A stretch of 22,797 bases of DNA from CAIJMI01 sp964448085. Its GTDB lineage: Bacteria > Patescibacteriota > Microgenomatia > UBA10105 > UBA927. Each line of letters begins with the position of its first letter. Position 1 is the first letter of the stretch. Below the pieces are notes generated by a model. That model had not been told where the DNA came from. It made no database searches and was given only the letters and a program-made list of their open reading frames with translations. The DNA lies in the NCBI GenBank assembly GCA_964448085.1, contig CAYUUX010000013.1, positions 1 to 22,797 on the forward strand, given 5' to 3'. A program made the position numbers and the translations under genes. Shown piece by piece: positions 14,420-21,693 of this stretch.

Positions 14420-15571
14420 TTAAAATTCTTTAACGAAATCAAATTCATTATCATATATCCAAACATTAACAATCTTAACTGTAATATCATAAAGACAGTC
14501 TTTTTCTGAAGCTATATTCGAGATGCGCACAGCAGCCGGAGCTTTATTTGGGTCTTCTGATATAAACCATTGATCACAATTAACAATTGTGTCAGAAGAA
14601 GAATCGGGTGTGTTGGGGTAATACCTGATATAGCGGAAGATTTCTTGCGCCTGCTTATTATAAATAATATATGGATCACCTCGATATTTTTCTTTATCAA
14701 ACTCTGGTACGTAGGAATAAAATGCTATCTTCATCTGAGAAGCGGGTCGTTCAGTTCTCGATGAGGTTAACACGCCAGCTGATAAAGAATCGCTTTCAAC
14801 TCGGTCTCTATGTAACGATTCTGACCAGTCGGCTATTTTAAATATCACCTTTATATAGTTCCCATTTTCAGACTCTGATTCTTCAGGCAAAAATGTCCAT
14901 GTAGATCCATAATAAAAACTCCAAGGAAATAAAGGATTTCTAAATCTGATATTGGCTAGCCCAATATCTGCTGTTATTCGACTATTTTGAATATCAAAAA
15001 GTTTATATCCCTCCCACCTATATGACACTCGTTCGTCTAATCCGTCACTTAACATAACGTTATCATTTACAAAACCAAAGAACTCATAGTTTGGTAATTT
15101 AATCATTCTCTTATCAGCCCTTTCATACAACCATTTTCCCTTTTGGTCATTTCCCAAAGACGCCACAAAATATAAATATTTGCATCCAGGTGACCATTCG
15201 GTGTTTTCCCAATTCTTTAACCCAGCTATGTCCATAAACGTGTTTATTTGAACCTCGCTATATCCACAAACGTCGAATCCTTCCTTGTTTTGTACTTTCG
15301 TTGCACGAGATGAATTACCAGCAAGTGATAATATTCGTAAATATTCAGTGCTTCCAGAAAATTCATCTTCCCCCCGTGACGTATCCGACAAATTTCGCTG
15401 GTCATTCATTTTGTTTTCTGGAAAAGATGCAGTTTTTCTTATGGAGAAAAACCAATACATACCACCCATACACACCAATACAAGAATAATAAAAATGAAA
15501 AAGGGAAAAGACAATAATTTCTTATGCACGCTTTTTGATAATGTTTGTTCACCTATAGCGTTTTGTTCCAT
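14420..15571 (-). CDS. Membrane-anchored extracytoplasmic protein, unknown family
   Basis: I do not recognise this 383-residue protein. It has a short basic cytoplasmic start (SKSVHKKLLS), one membrane helix (about 21-43, FPFFIFIILVLVCMGGMYWF) and a large outer part of about 340 residues. The outer part is rich in aromatic and polar residues, with four cysteines (VCGYSE, PGCKYL, VNCDQW, KDCLYD) that could form two disulfides. Stretches such as ENTEWSPGCKYLYFVAS and GFVNDNVMLSDG resemble beta-propeller or TolB-like strands, but no full repeat is evident. Base composition is visibly more A+T rich than its neighbours, suggesting different origin or relaxed constraint. It stands alone with its own promoter and no partner gene. 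Coding is well supported by the long clean frame with an anchor. Confidence 0.75.
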   Translation of the reverse strand: MEQNAIGEQTLSKSVHKKLLSFPFFIFIILVLVCMGGMYWFFSIRKTASFPENKMNDQRNLSDTSRGEDEFSGSTEYLRILSLAGNSSRATKVQNKEGFDVCGYSEVQINTFMDIAGLKNWENTEWSPGCKYLYFVASLGNDQKGKWLYERADKRMIKLPNYEFFGFVNDNVMLSDGLDERVSYRWEGYKLFDIQNSRITADIGLANIRFRNPLFPWSFYYGSTWTFLPEESESENGNYIKVIFKIADWSESLHRDRVESDSLSAGVLTSSRTERPASQMKIAFYSYVPEFDKEKYRGDPYIIYNKQAQEIFRYIRYYPNTPDSSSDTIVNCDQWFISEDPNKAPAAVRISNIASEKDCLYDITVKIVNVWIYDNEFDFVKEF

Positions 15572-15581
15572 ATTAATAAAT

Positions 15582-15590
15582 AATATATCA
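15582..15590 (-). promoter_or_regulatory. Extended -10 promoter for the orphan membrane protein
   Basis: TGATATATT on the minus strand ends 10 nt before the ATG at 15571, with no ribosome site in between. The region is AT-rich, so the match is less telling than elsewhere. Confidence 0.35.
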
Positions 15591-15610
15591 CAAATTTTGA
15601 GGTAAATTTT

Positions 15611-16393
15611 TTACCCCACCAACTTGCCTCCAAATTCATTCATCTTGAAAAAAAGAAAACCGATAAAACATGCTATGCGGTAAGCCTTGCGAAGTCCTCC
15701 ATGAAAACCCATTTTTATTTTCCGTGCATGGACTATCCTGTCTTGTATGGTAAATAGATGAGCGCCCTCAATGCAGGATAAGACGCTTTTTCGAAGCAAT
15801 ACGGTTTCCTTCCTGACTAGCCTTCGATTGGAAACAGTTCCATAAACAAACGTTGGTTTCCCGAAAAAGACAGAATACCATCCATACCGATACCACGAAA
15901 AAACCAGGGGGAACTTTTTAATGTACAGCTTTTTCCTCCAAATCTTCTGGCTTTCTAGATGAATGCCTATGGATACAATCGGAGCTCCCGTTTCCATTGC
16001 AAGTCGTACGGCACCCGTCCGGAAACGACGAAGTTTTCGTGCGCCGTAACTAATCTCTCCTTCCGCAAATACAACCACTGAGTTGCCTTCCAAAAGCGTT
16101 TGTTTTGCCGCAGCATACGTTTTCCCATCATGAAGGGTCACTGGGATATGTCCGGCTCGTTTGACAAGATATCCGATAACGGGAACATGAAACACATGTT
16201 CCGTAATCAATATAGATACCTTCTTCTGAAAAATTCCCAAAAGATAAAAAGGGTCCAGTGTGCTTGGGTGATTGCATACATAAATCGTTGCCCCCTTGTG
16301 AGTGTCTGGCGTATGGCAAACAACGGTTATAAGGAGAATTCTTGCGTACAGTCGCGAAAGCATCCTCCCGATGGTTGAAAACAGATATTGCAT
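15611..16393 (-). CDS. 1-acyl-glycerol-3-phosphate acyltransferase-like protein (PlsC family)
   Basis: A 260-residue membrane-associated acyltransferase of the PlsC/LPLAT family, which adds an acyl chain to lysophosphatidic acid or a related acceptor. Motif I is NHPSTLDPF (HxxxxD) near residue 40, motif III is VVFAEGEIS, and the GAPIVSIGIH strand follows. The N-terminus has a hydrophobic LSRLYARILLITVV segment. I chose the ATG at 16393. A longer reading up to 16579 runs through the promoter region of the divergent response regulator, and an extended -10 (16430-16438) lies between, so its extra 62 residues are unlikely. A strong hairpin immediately precedes the chosen ATG. Acceptor and acyl donor are unknown. 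Confidence 0.85.
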   Translation of the reverse strand: MQYLFSTIGRMLSRLYARILLITVVCHTPDTHKGATIYVCNHPSTLDPFYLLGIFQKKVSILITEHVFHVPVIGYLVKRAGHIPVTLHDGKTYAAAKQTLLEGNSVVVFAEGEISYGARKLRRFRTGAVRLAMETGAPIVSIGIHLESQKIWRKKLYIKKFPLVFSWYRYGWYSVFFGKPTFVYGTVSNRRLVRKETVLLRKSVLSCIEGAHLFTIQDRIVHARKIKMGFHGGLRKAYRIACFIGFLFFKMNEFGGKLVG

Positions 16394-16399
16394 AAAAGA

Positions 16400-16420
16400 A
16401 GTGCCTTTGTGTAAGGCACT
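16400..16420 (-). repeat. Stem-loop directly before the PlsC-like start codon
   Basis: Minus strand AGTGCCTT and AAGGCACT form a perfect 8-bp stem around a 5-nt loop, followed by TCTTTT and then the ATG at 16393. It looks like a weak intrinsic terminator or a 5' stabilising hairpin placed at the very start of the mRNA. Confidence 0.6.
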
Positions 16421-16429
16421 CCATATATC

Positions 16430-16438
16430 AGTATACCA
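16430..16438 (-). promoter_or_regulatory. Extended -10 promoter for the PlsC-like gene
   Basis: TGGTATACT on the minus strand, 36 nt before the ATG. The transcript would begin almost at the first base of the hairpin at 16400-16420. Confidence 0.45.
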
Positions 16439-16467
16439 GAAGAAGAACACTTCGGCTGGAAGAGGCA

Positions 16468-16485
16468 TTTTCAGCTGCATTTCAG
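16468..16485 (+). promoter_or_regulatory. Tandem TTTCAG box, copy 1 (upstream of the response regulator)
   Basis: TTTTCAG (16468-16474) and ATTTCAG (16479-16485) repeat with an 11-bp period. The second copy ends 9 bp before the -10 at 16495. The same arrangement recurs at 18230 and 21628. Probable binding site of the OmpR-type regulator encoded just downstream, giving autoregulation. Confidence 0.65.
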
Positions 16486-16494
16486 TATCCGGTA

Positions 16495-16500
16495 TATAAT
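16495..16500 (+). promoter_or_regulatory. -10 element for the response regulator
   Basis: A perfect TATAAT ends 7 nt before the ATG at 16508. The -35 position is occupied by the TTTCAG box rather than a TTGACA-like hexamer. The message would be leaderless. Confidence 0.65.
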
Positions 16501-16507
16501 ATGGTTC

Positions 16508-17179
16508 ATGAAACTCTTGGTTGTTGAGGACGAACACCGCATCGCACAAACAATAAAAAAAGGATTGGAGCAGGAACATTATGTCGTAGATATTGCCTAT
16601 GATGGGACGGAAGGATATGATCTTGCGTCCTCAGAACCGTATGACTGCATCGTTTTGGACCTCATGCTCCCCGGCCTTGACGGCATTGCCATAACCAACG
16701 CACTTCGCAAGGAAGGCAACCACACACCGATATTGATACTGACCGCAAAAGGACAAATACAAGACAAGCTCGAAGGATTTAACAACGGAGCGGATGACTA
16801 TCTCACCAAACCGTTTGCCTTTGAGGAACTCCTTGCTCGGATTCGTGCACTAACGAAACGACCGACAAAAATTGCGGAACCGCTTTTGGTAATTCATGAC
16901 GTAACCGTAAATCCCCACACCTATGAAGTAAAACGGGGCAAAACACACATACCCCTGTCAAACAAGGAGTTTGCACTCTTGGAATATATGATGCGACACC
17001 CAAACACAATTCTCACCAAGGACCAGATCATCAGCCATGTATGGGAATACACGGCAGACATTCTCCCCAACACTGTTGAGGTATACATGAAAAATTTACG
17101 GAATAAAATTGACATTCCATTCCCGAATGCCAAGCCACTTATTCACACCGTTCGGGGTTTTGGATATAAGATAGGATAA
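16508..17179 (+). CDS. OmpR/PhoB-family response regulator
   Basis: A 223-residue DNA-binding response regulator. The receiver domain (1-~115) has the acidic pocket VVEDE (Asp8, Glu9), the phospho-acceptor Asp51 in VLDLMLPGLDG, Thr in ILTAKG and Lys in YLTKPFAF. The C-terminal winged helix (about 130-223) shows LSNKEFALLEYMMRHPN, VEVYMKNLRNKID and HTVRGFGYKIG, typical of OmpR/PhoB. Such proteins dimerise on phosphorylation and bind direct repeats with 11-bp spacing. The partner kinase follows after 2 nt. A tandem TTTCAG box with that spacing lies before this gene, the exporter operon and the 21694 gene, which makes it the best candidate for the binding protein. Confidence 0.96.
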   Translation: MKLLVVEDEHRIAQTIKKGLEQEHYVVDIAYDGTEGYDLASSEPYDCIVLDLMLPGLDGIAITNALRKEGNHTPILILTAKGQIQDKLEGFNNGADDYLTKPFAFEELLARIRALTKRPTKIAEPLLVIHDVTVNPHTYEVKRGKTHIPLSNKEFALLEYMMRHPNTILTKDQIISHVWEYTADILPNTVEVYMKNLRNKIDIPFPNAKPLIHTVRGFGYKIG

Positions 17180-17181
17180 GT

Positions 17182-18228
17182 ATGTTTCGAAACGCACGGA
17201 TCAAACTCACAGCTTGGTATCTTCTCATCATCATCTGCATCAGCGTTTCATTTTCCGCTGTCATTTACCGTATGCTAACATTTGAAATGGACCGTTTTGC
17301 ACGGATGCAAAAAAACCGTATAGAACGGCAATTAGAAAACAGGACGGTCTTCCCTTCCCCGCCAACAAGACCTGATGATCAACCATTTCTCGCTATTGAT
17401 CCGGATCTGGTGGATGAAACGAAACAACGGTTACTTCTACAACTTGTTTTTCTCAACGCAGGAATATGGATACTCTCCGGCGGATTAGGCTACATTCTTG
17501 CCGGCAAAACACTCAGACCGATCGCCATCATGCTTGATGAACAACGTCGATTTGTCAGTGATGCATCGCACGAACTCCGCACGCCACTCACGGCGCTCAA
17601 AAGTTCGATGGAGGTCGCCCTACGGAATCCAAAGCTTACAACCAAAGAAGCAAAAACCGTACTCACGGAAAACGTTGCAGAAGTAAATGAACTCCAAACG
17701 CTTACCAATCAACTCCTGGAACTTGCCAGGACAGAATTGCCAAAAAATCACACGACATATCAACCGTTGGATCCTGCAAAAATTGTTGCACAAGTACTTA
17801 AACGTGTTTCCCCTATCGCAACTCCCAAGCACATCACAATAGCCAACCATCTTGAGACATGTAGGGTTTTTGGGAATGCATACGGCCTTACCGATGCCCT
17901 CATGATATTACTGGATAATGCGATAAAATACAGTCCGCAAAAATCTACCGTAACAGTCATGATGAAAAAACAAAACAAGGATATTCTCATCTCTGTTCAG
18001 GACACGGGAATGGGAATTGAAAAAAAGGATCTGCCGCATATTTTTGATCGATTCTATCGATCCGATACCGCTCGGTCCAAATCGCATGTCTCCGGATATG
18101 GATTAGGTTTATCGATTGCGCAAAAAATTATAGAAGAACATAATGGGAAAATAATGGTTCAAAGCGCCATGAAGAGCGGATCGACATTCACGATTGTATT
18201 ACCCCTGACAGATTCCAAAATTGCTTAA
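17182..18228 (+). CDS. Membrane sensor histidine kinase
   Basis: A 348-residue kinase, partner of the response regulator before it (2-nt gap). Two membrane helices (about 10-30 and 85-107) enclose a small outer loop of about 55 residues, rich in charged and Pro residues (VFPSPPTRPDDQPF). It lacks a recognised sensor fold, so stimulus detection may be within the membrane, as in intramembrane-sensing kinases tied to drug exporters, or through a partner. A HAMP-like linker is short. The H box is FVSDASHELRTPLTALKSS with His130. The catalytic domain has the N box LLDNAIKYSP, G1 DTGMGI, F box IFDRFYRSD and G2 SGYGLGLSIA. All catalytic boxes are intact. The stop lies 1 nt before the second TTTCAG box. 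Confidence 0.95.
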   Translation: MFRNARIKLTAWYLLIIICISVSFSAVIYRMLTFEMDRFARMQKNRIERQLENRTVFPSPPTRPDDQPFLAIDPDLVDETKQRLLLQLVFLNAGIWILSGGLGYILAGKTLRPIAIMLDEQRRFVSDASHELRTPLTALKSSMEVALRNPKLTTKEAKTVLTENVAEVNELQTLTNQLLELARTELPKNHTTYQPLDPAKIVAQVLKRVSPIATPKHITIANHLETCRVFGNAYGLTDALMILLDNAIKYSPQKSTVTVMMKKQNKDILISVQDTGMGIEKKDLPHIFDRFYRSDTARSKSHVSGYGLGLSIAQKIIEEHNGKIMVQSAMKSGSTFTIVLPLTDSKIA

Positions 18229-18229
18229 A

Positions 18230-18247
18230 TTTTCAGGTACTTTTCAG
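18230..18247 (+). promoter_or_regulatory. Tandem TTTTCAG box, copy 2 (upstream of the exporter operon)
   Basis: TTTTCAG at 18230-18236 and again at 18241-18247, an exact repeat with an 11-bp period. Ten bases separate it from TACAGT (18258-18263), a poor -10 that lies 12 nt before the ATG at 18276. The poor -10 and absent -35 fit a promoter that needs an activator. Confidence 0.7.
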
Positions 18248-18275
18248 ATAACGACTGTACAGTAAAAACACATAT

Positions 18276-19682
18276 ATGAAAATAGTGACGATATTCTCTA
18301 AACTTTTTGCGGCCGGCAAAATACGGTTTGCCCGATTTCCGCTCTTCGCAAAAATCATCAGCATGCTTCTGGTGGTTGGGTTGGGTACCGGAATATACTT
18401 TCTCGTAAAACCGAAGCAATCAAAAATTACCTACGAGACCGCAACTGTCACCAAAGACACGCTCATCCAATCTATAACCGGATCCGGAACCATTTCTTCG
18501 GGTAATTACACGAACGTCACAACAAAAGCTTCCGGTGTGGTCAATGCCGTCTATGTAACCAATGGGGATACGGTCACTAAAGGCCAGACGATAGCAGAAA
18601 TTACGCTGGATGACTATGCAAAAGAACGTCAAGCGGCGGCATGGGCTAGCTATCTTGATTCACTTGAGGCAGTACAGGAAGCACAAAAAAATAAAATCAG
18701 CGCAGACCTTGCGATGTGGGAAGCACGCCAAGATATATTGGATGCCGAAGAGGATATTGACTACCAACAGAAAAACGCAATCAATCCGCAAACACACGAG
18801 GAATATACACTTGGGGAAAAAACGATTCTCACAAAAACACTTGAGGAATCAAAGGCAAACTATTCGCTTGAAGAAACAAAATACAAAAACGCGGATGCGC
18901 AAATTGCAGACATGCAGGCAAAAGCCGCAGCAGCGCTCCGGACCTATCAGGAAAACGCCGCAACAATCATTGCTCCGGAATCAGGGGTCATATCGGATTT
19001 AATGCTAGCGCAAAATATCGTCGTATCTTCCAATTCATCCGTCAGCAATACCAGTGGTGCAACAATCGTCAGTCCGCAAACAATTGCAAAAATAAACAAT
19101 GCTACGGGGCAACTTACCGCACAAATCACGTTAACTGAAGTTGACATCATTACGGTAAAGGCAAACCAAAAAGTGACCTTAACCCTGGATGCATATGAGA
19201 ACGCATCGCTGACGGGAAAAGTATTAGGTGTGAACACCAGTGGAACTATTAGCTCCGGCGTAACTTCCTACCCTGTCACACTATTGATTGATCCGACCGA
19301 TTTGGAAGTGTATCCGAATATGGCAGTCAATGCGACGATCATTACGAATATGAAAACCGATGTCATCAGTATTCCCACCACCGCGATAACGACGACAAAC
19401 GCGGGATCGACCGTCGAAATCATGCAAAACGGAAAACCGGTATCAATCACCGTTCAAACGGGTATTTCAAACGATGCGAATACGGAAATCCTCTCGGGAC
19501 TCGCAGAGGGAGACATCCTGATTACCGCAACCATTCAACCATCAGCTGTTACATCAACAACCACCGCATCACCATTCAGTGGTCTGGGAAGAAATGCAAC
19601 TACCAGAAGCTCTTCTTCGTCCAACAGCTCCCGATCGGGGGGTACGATGATGCAAATTGGCGGTCCTCCGGGAGGTTTCTAA
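18276..19682 (+). CDS. HlyD/MacA-family exporter adaptor (membrane fusion protein)
   Basis: A 468-residue membrane-anchored adaptor. A cytoplasmic N-terminus of about 22 residues is followed by one helix (22-44, PLFAKIISMLLVVGLGTGI). Next comes the first half of a lipoyl-like domain (SITGSGTISSGN, ASGVVNAVYVTNGDTVTKGQ), a long Ala/Glu/Gln-rich coiled coil (about 114-230), the returning lipoyl half (ESGVISDLMLAQNIVVS), and beta-barrel and membrane-proximal domains (ITLTEVDIITVKANQKVTLT, VPNMAV-like YPNMAVNATI). The C-terminus is a Ser/Gly/Thr-rich tail ending MMQIGGPPGGF. It heads the adaptor-ATPase-permease operon, equivalent to MacAB. No outer-membrane channel gene is present, fitting a cell without a typical outer membrane. 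The Ser-rich tail is unusual. Confidence 0.93.
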   Translation: MKIVTIFSKLFAAGKIRFARFPLFAKIISMLLVVGLGTGIYFLVKPKQSKITYETATVTKDTLIQSITGSGTISSGNYTNVTTKASGVVNAVYVTNGDTVTKGQTIAEITLDDYAKERQAAAWASYLDSLEAVQEAQKNKISADLAMWEARQDILDAEEDIDYQQKNAINPQTHEEYTLGEKTILTKTLEESKANYSLEETKYKNADAQIADMQAKAAAALRTYQENAATIIAPESGVISDLMLAQNIVVSSNSSVSNTSGATIVSPQTIAKINNATGQLTAQITLTEVDIITVKANQKVTLTLDAYENASLTGKVLGVNTSGTISSGVTSYPVTLLIDPTDLEVYPNMAVNATIITNMKTDVISIPTTAITTTNAGSTVEIMQNGKPVSITVQTGISNDANTEILSGLAEGDILITATIQPSAVTSTTTASPFSGLGRNATTRSSSSSNSSRSGGTMMQIGGPPGGF

Positions 19683-19687
19683 CATCT

Positions 19688-20398
19688 ATGGATACACCGG
19701 TCATAGAACTGTCTCATCTTTCAAAGGTATATAAAACAGCTGATCTGGAAACCGTTGTGCTTTCCGATATATCACTGACGATTAAAAAAGGAGAGTTTGT
19801 GGCGATTATGGGCCCGTCCGGATCAGGTAAATCCACGCTCATGCATATCATTGGCGCGCTTGATCTCCCGACAAGCGGAACGTATACCCTGGAAGGACAA
19901 CGTGTCGGCTCATTAACAGACGACCAGTTAGCAGACATCAGGAATAAAAAAATCGGTTTTATTTTTCAGGCATATAACCTCCTTCCAAGGACCTCCGCTA
20001 TCGATAACGTAATCGTTCCTATGGAATATGCCGGTATTCCAGAACAGGAACAAAAACCAAAAGCTATCAAACTCCTGGAATTGGTAGGTCTGAAAGACCG
20101 GATGCATCATCCCCCAAATAAACTTTCTGGAGGACAACAACAACGGGTCGCCATAGCCCGAGCACTTGTCATGAACCCAAGTATTCTCCTTGCCGATGAA
20201 CCGACCGGCAACATTGCAACTGCACAGGCTGATGAAATCATGGATATCTTTCAAAAACTCAACCAAAAAGGCAATACGATCGTCATGATCACCCACGAAC
20301 CGGATATTGCAGAACATGCAAAACGCATCATTCATCTTCGTGACGGTCACATCGTTGAAGACGGAAACGAACATAAGCAACGCGTCATAAAAAAATGA
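19688..20398 (+). CDS. MacB/LolD-type ABC transporter ATP-binding protein
   Basis: A 236-residue ATPase that powers the exporter encoded around it. Walker A is GPSGSGKST (42-50), the Q loop FIFQAYNLLP, the signature LSGGQQQR (146-153), Walker B ILLADEP (166-172) and the H loop ITHEP. It matches the MacB/LolD/FtsE class that works with FtsX-like permeases. One oddity: after DEPTGN the D-loop reads IATAQAD, where most relatives have LD(S/T), so the usual D-loop Asp is absent. It begins 5 nt after the adaptor stop and ends in TGA one base before the permease ATG (TGATATG), so the three genes are tightly coupled. Confidence 0.96.
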   Translation: MDTPVIELSHLSKVYKTADLETVVLSDISLTIKKGEFVAIMGPSGSGKSTLMHIIGALDLPTSGTYTLEGQRVGSLTDDQLADIRNKKIGFIFQAYNLLPRTSAIDNVIVPMEYAGIPEQEQKPKAIKLLELVGLKDRMHHPPNKLSGGQQQRVAIARALVMNPSILLADEPTGNIATAQADEIMDIFQKLNQKGNTIVMITHEPDIAEHAKRIIHLRDGHIVEDGNEHKQRVIKK

Positions 20399-20399
20399 T

Positions 20400-21620
20400 A
20401 TGAAATTCAGCAGACTACTGAAAACTGGCATCAAAAATCTTGCGATCAATAAAATGAGAACGGGACTTGCCATTCTGGGAATTGTCATAGGGATAGGAAG
20501 CGTCATTGCACTCGTATCTATGGGAGAAGCAAGCAAAAAAGCAGTGCAATCACAAATCCAATCTATCGGCTCCAACCTGCTCACCGTGTCTCCTGGAGCG
20601 CAATTTAGCTCGGGAATACGGGGTGCAGGAAGCGTCCAGACGTTAACATTGGATGATGCATCAGCAATTGAAACGTCACCAAAAATTACGACAATTAAAA
20701 CAGTCTCCCCTGAATACTCCGGAAGATCACAGGTCATCGCGGGCAAAAATAATACAAACACCCAAATTATCGGCGCAACTGAAGTGTACGAAGAAGTACA
20801 TAAAGTCACGCTCTCTTCCGGAGTATTCATTAGTGCTGCACAAAACGCTGCCATGTCGAAAGTCGCGGTCATTGGACCAACAACCGCAGAGGACCTGTTT
20901 GGGGAGAATATCAACCCTGTCGGCCAATCAATACGAATCGGCGGAAAAACCTTCCAGATTATCGGTGTTACAAAATCCAAAGGCGGCTCAGGAATGAACA
21001 ACCAAGACGATCGTATCTACATTCCCCTTTCAACCGCACAAAAACAGCTCTTCGGCGTAAAATATCTTTCCTCAATCGCACTTGAGGCGACAAACGAATC
21101 AGTGATGACAGCGGCGCAAAATGAGGTTGGCTATCTTCTTTTGGAACGCCACAAAATCGATGACGTTGCAAGTGCAGATTTTCGCATTATGTCGCAATCA
21201 GACATCCTGGAAACTGCATCCGCTGTCACTGGCACGTTTACGTCCATGCTCACCGGAATTGCTGCAATATCTCTGCTTGTTGGAGGTATCGGCATTATGA
21301 ATATCATGCTTATGTCGGTGACGGAACGGACCCGGGAAATCGGACTGCGGAAGGCGCTGGGGGCAAAGAAACGTACGATCATTTATCAGTTTCTCATCGA
21401 ATCGATTATTCTGACATTTTCAGGGGGAATAATCGGTTCAACGTTCGGCGTTGTGGGTTTTTATATCTACTCTCAGCTCAACAGCACCACGTTTGTTGTC
21501 TCACCAAGCTCCATCATTCTTGCGTTCGGCGTCTCAGCGCTCATCGGTATCGTCTTCGGATGGTATCCTGCACAAAAGGCGGCAAATTTACAGCCAATCG
21601 AAGCATTGCGCTACGAATAA
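20400..21620 (+). CDS. MacB/FtsX-type ABC transporter permease
   Basis: A 406-residue permease with the MacB layout: one membrane helix near the N-terminus (about 18-42, MRTGLAILGIVIGIGSVIAL), then a large extracytoplasmic MacB_PCD domain (roughly 45-270, beginning SIGSNLLTVSPGAQ). Three C-terminal helices follow (AISLLVGGIGIMNIMLMSV, FLIESIILTFSGGIIGSTFG, IILAFGVSALIGIVFGWYPA). The conserved TERTREIGLRKALGAKKRTI coupling segment and the ending AANLQPIEALRYE are family hallmarks. MacB-type systems act by mechanotransmission, driving the adaptor to expel peptides, antibiotics or other substrates from outside the membrane. Substrate unknown. A third TTCAG box begins 8 nt past its stop. Confidence 0.95.
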   Translation: MKFSRLLKTGIKNLAINKMRTGLAILGIVIGIGSVIALVSMGEASKKAVQSQIQSIGSNLLTVSPGAQFSSGIRGAGSVQTLTLDDASAIETSPKITTIKTVSPEYSGRSQVIAGKNNTNTQIIGATEVYEEVHKVTLSSGVFISAAQNAAMSKVAVIGPTTAEDLFGENINPVGQSIRIGGKTFQIIGVTKSKGGSGMNNQDDRIYIPLSTAQKQLFGVKYLSSIALEATNESVMTAAQNEVGYLLLERHKIDDVASADFRIMSQSDILETASAVTGTFTSMLTGIAAISLLVGGIGIMNIMLMSVTERTREIGLRKALGAKKRTIIYQFLIESIILTFSGGIIGSTFGVVGFYIYSQLNSTTFVVSPSSIILAFGVSALIGIVFGWYPAQKAANLQPIEALRYE

Positions 21621-21627
21621 TCCGAAT

Positions 21628-21645
21628 GCTTCAGCGCAATTTCAG
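21628..21645 (+). promoter_or_regulatory. Tandem TTCAG box, copy 3 (upstream of the 21694 gene)
   Basis: GCTTCAG (21628-21634) and ATTTCAG (21639-21645), 11-bp period. Ten bases separate it from TATTCT (21656-21661), a weak -10. Spacing to the -10 equals that of copy 2 and differs by one base from copy 1. Confidence 0.6.
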
Positions 21646-21693
21646 GGTAAAGAACTATTCTCGTACTAGTAGTAAAACAGTAAAGGAGAACTT

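Noticed and set aside
16394..16579. Upstream start for the PlsC-like protein
   Set aside because: The added residues run through the extended -10, the hairpin and the regulator box, and look unlike PlsC N-termini.
19928..21001. 357-codon minus-strand frame opposite the ATPase and permease genes
   Set aside because: It is the complement of two clear ABC transporter genes; the protein shows no motifs and no promoter or ribosome site.
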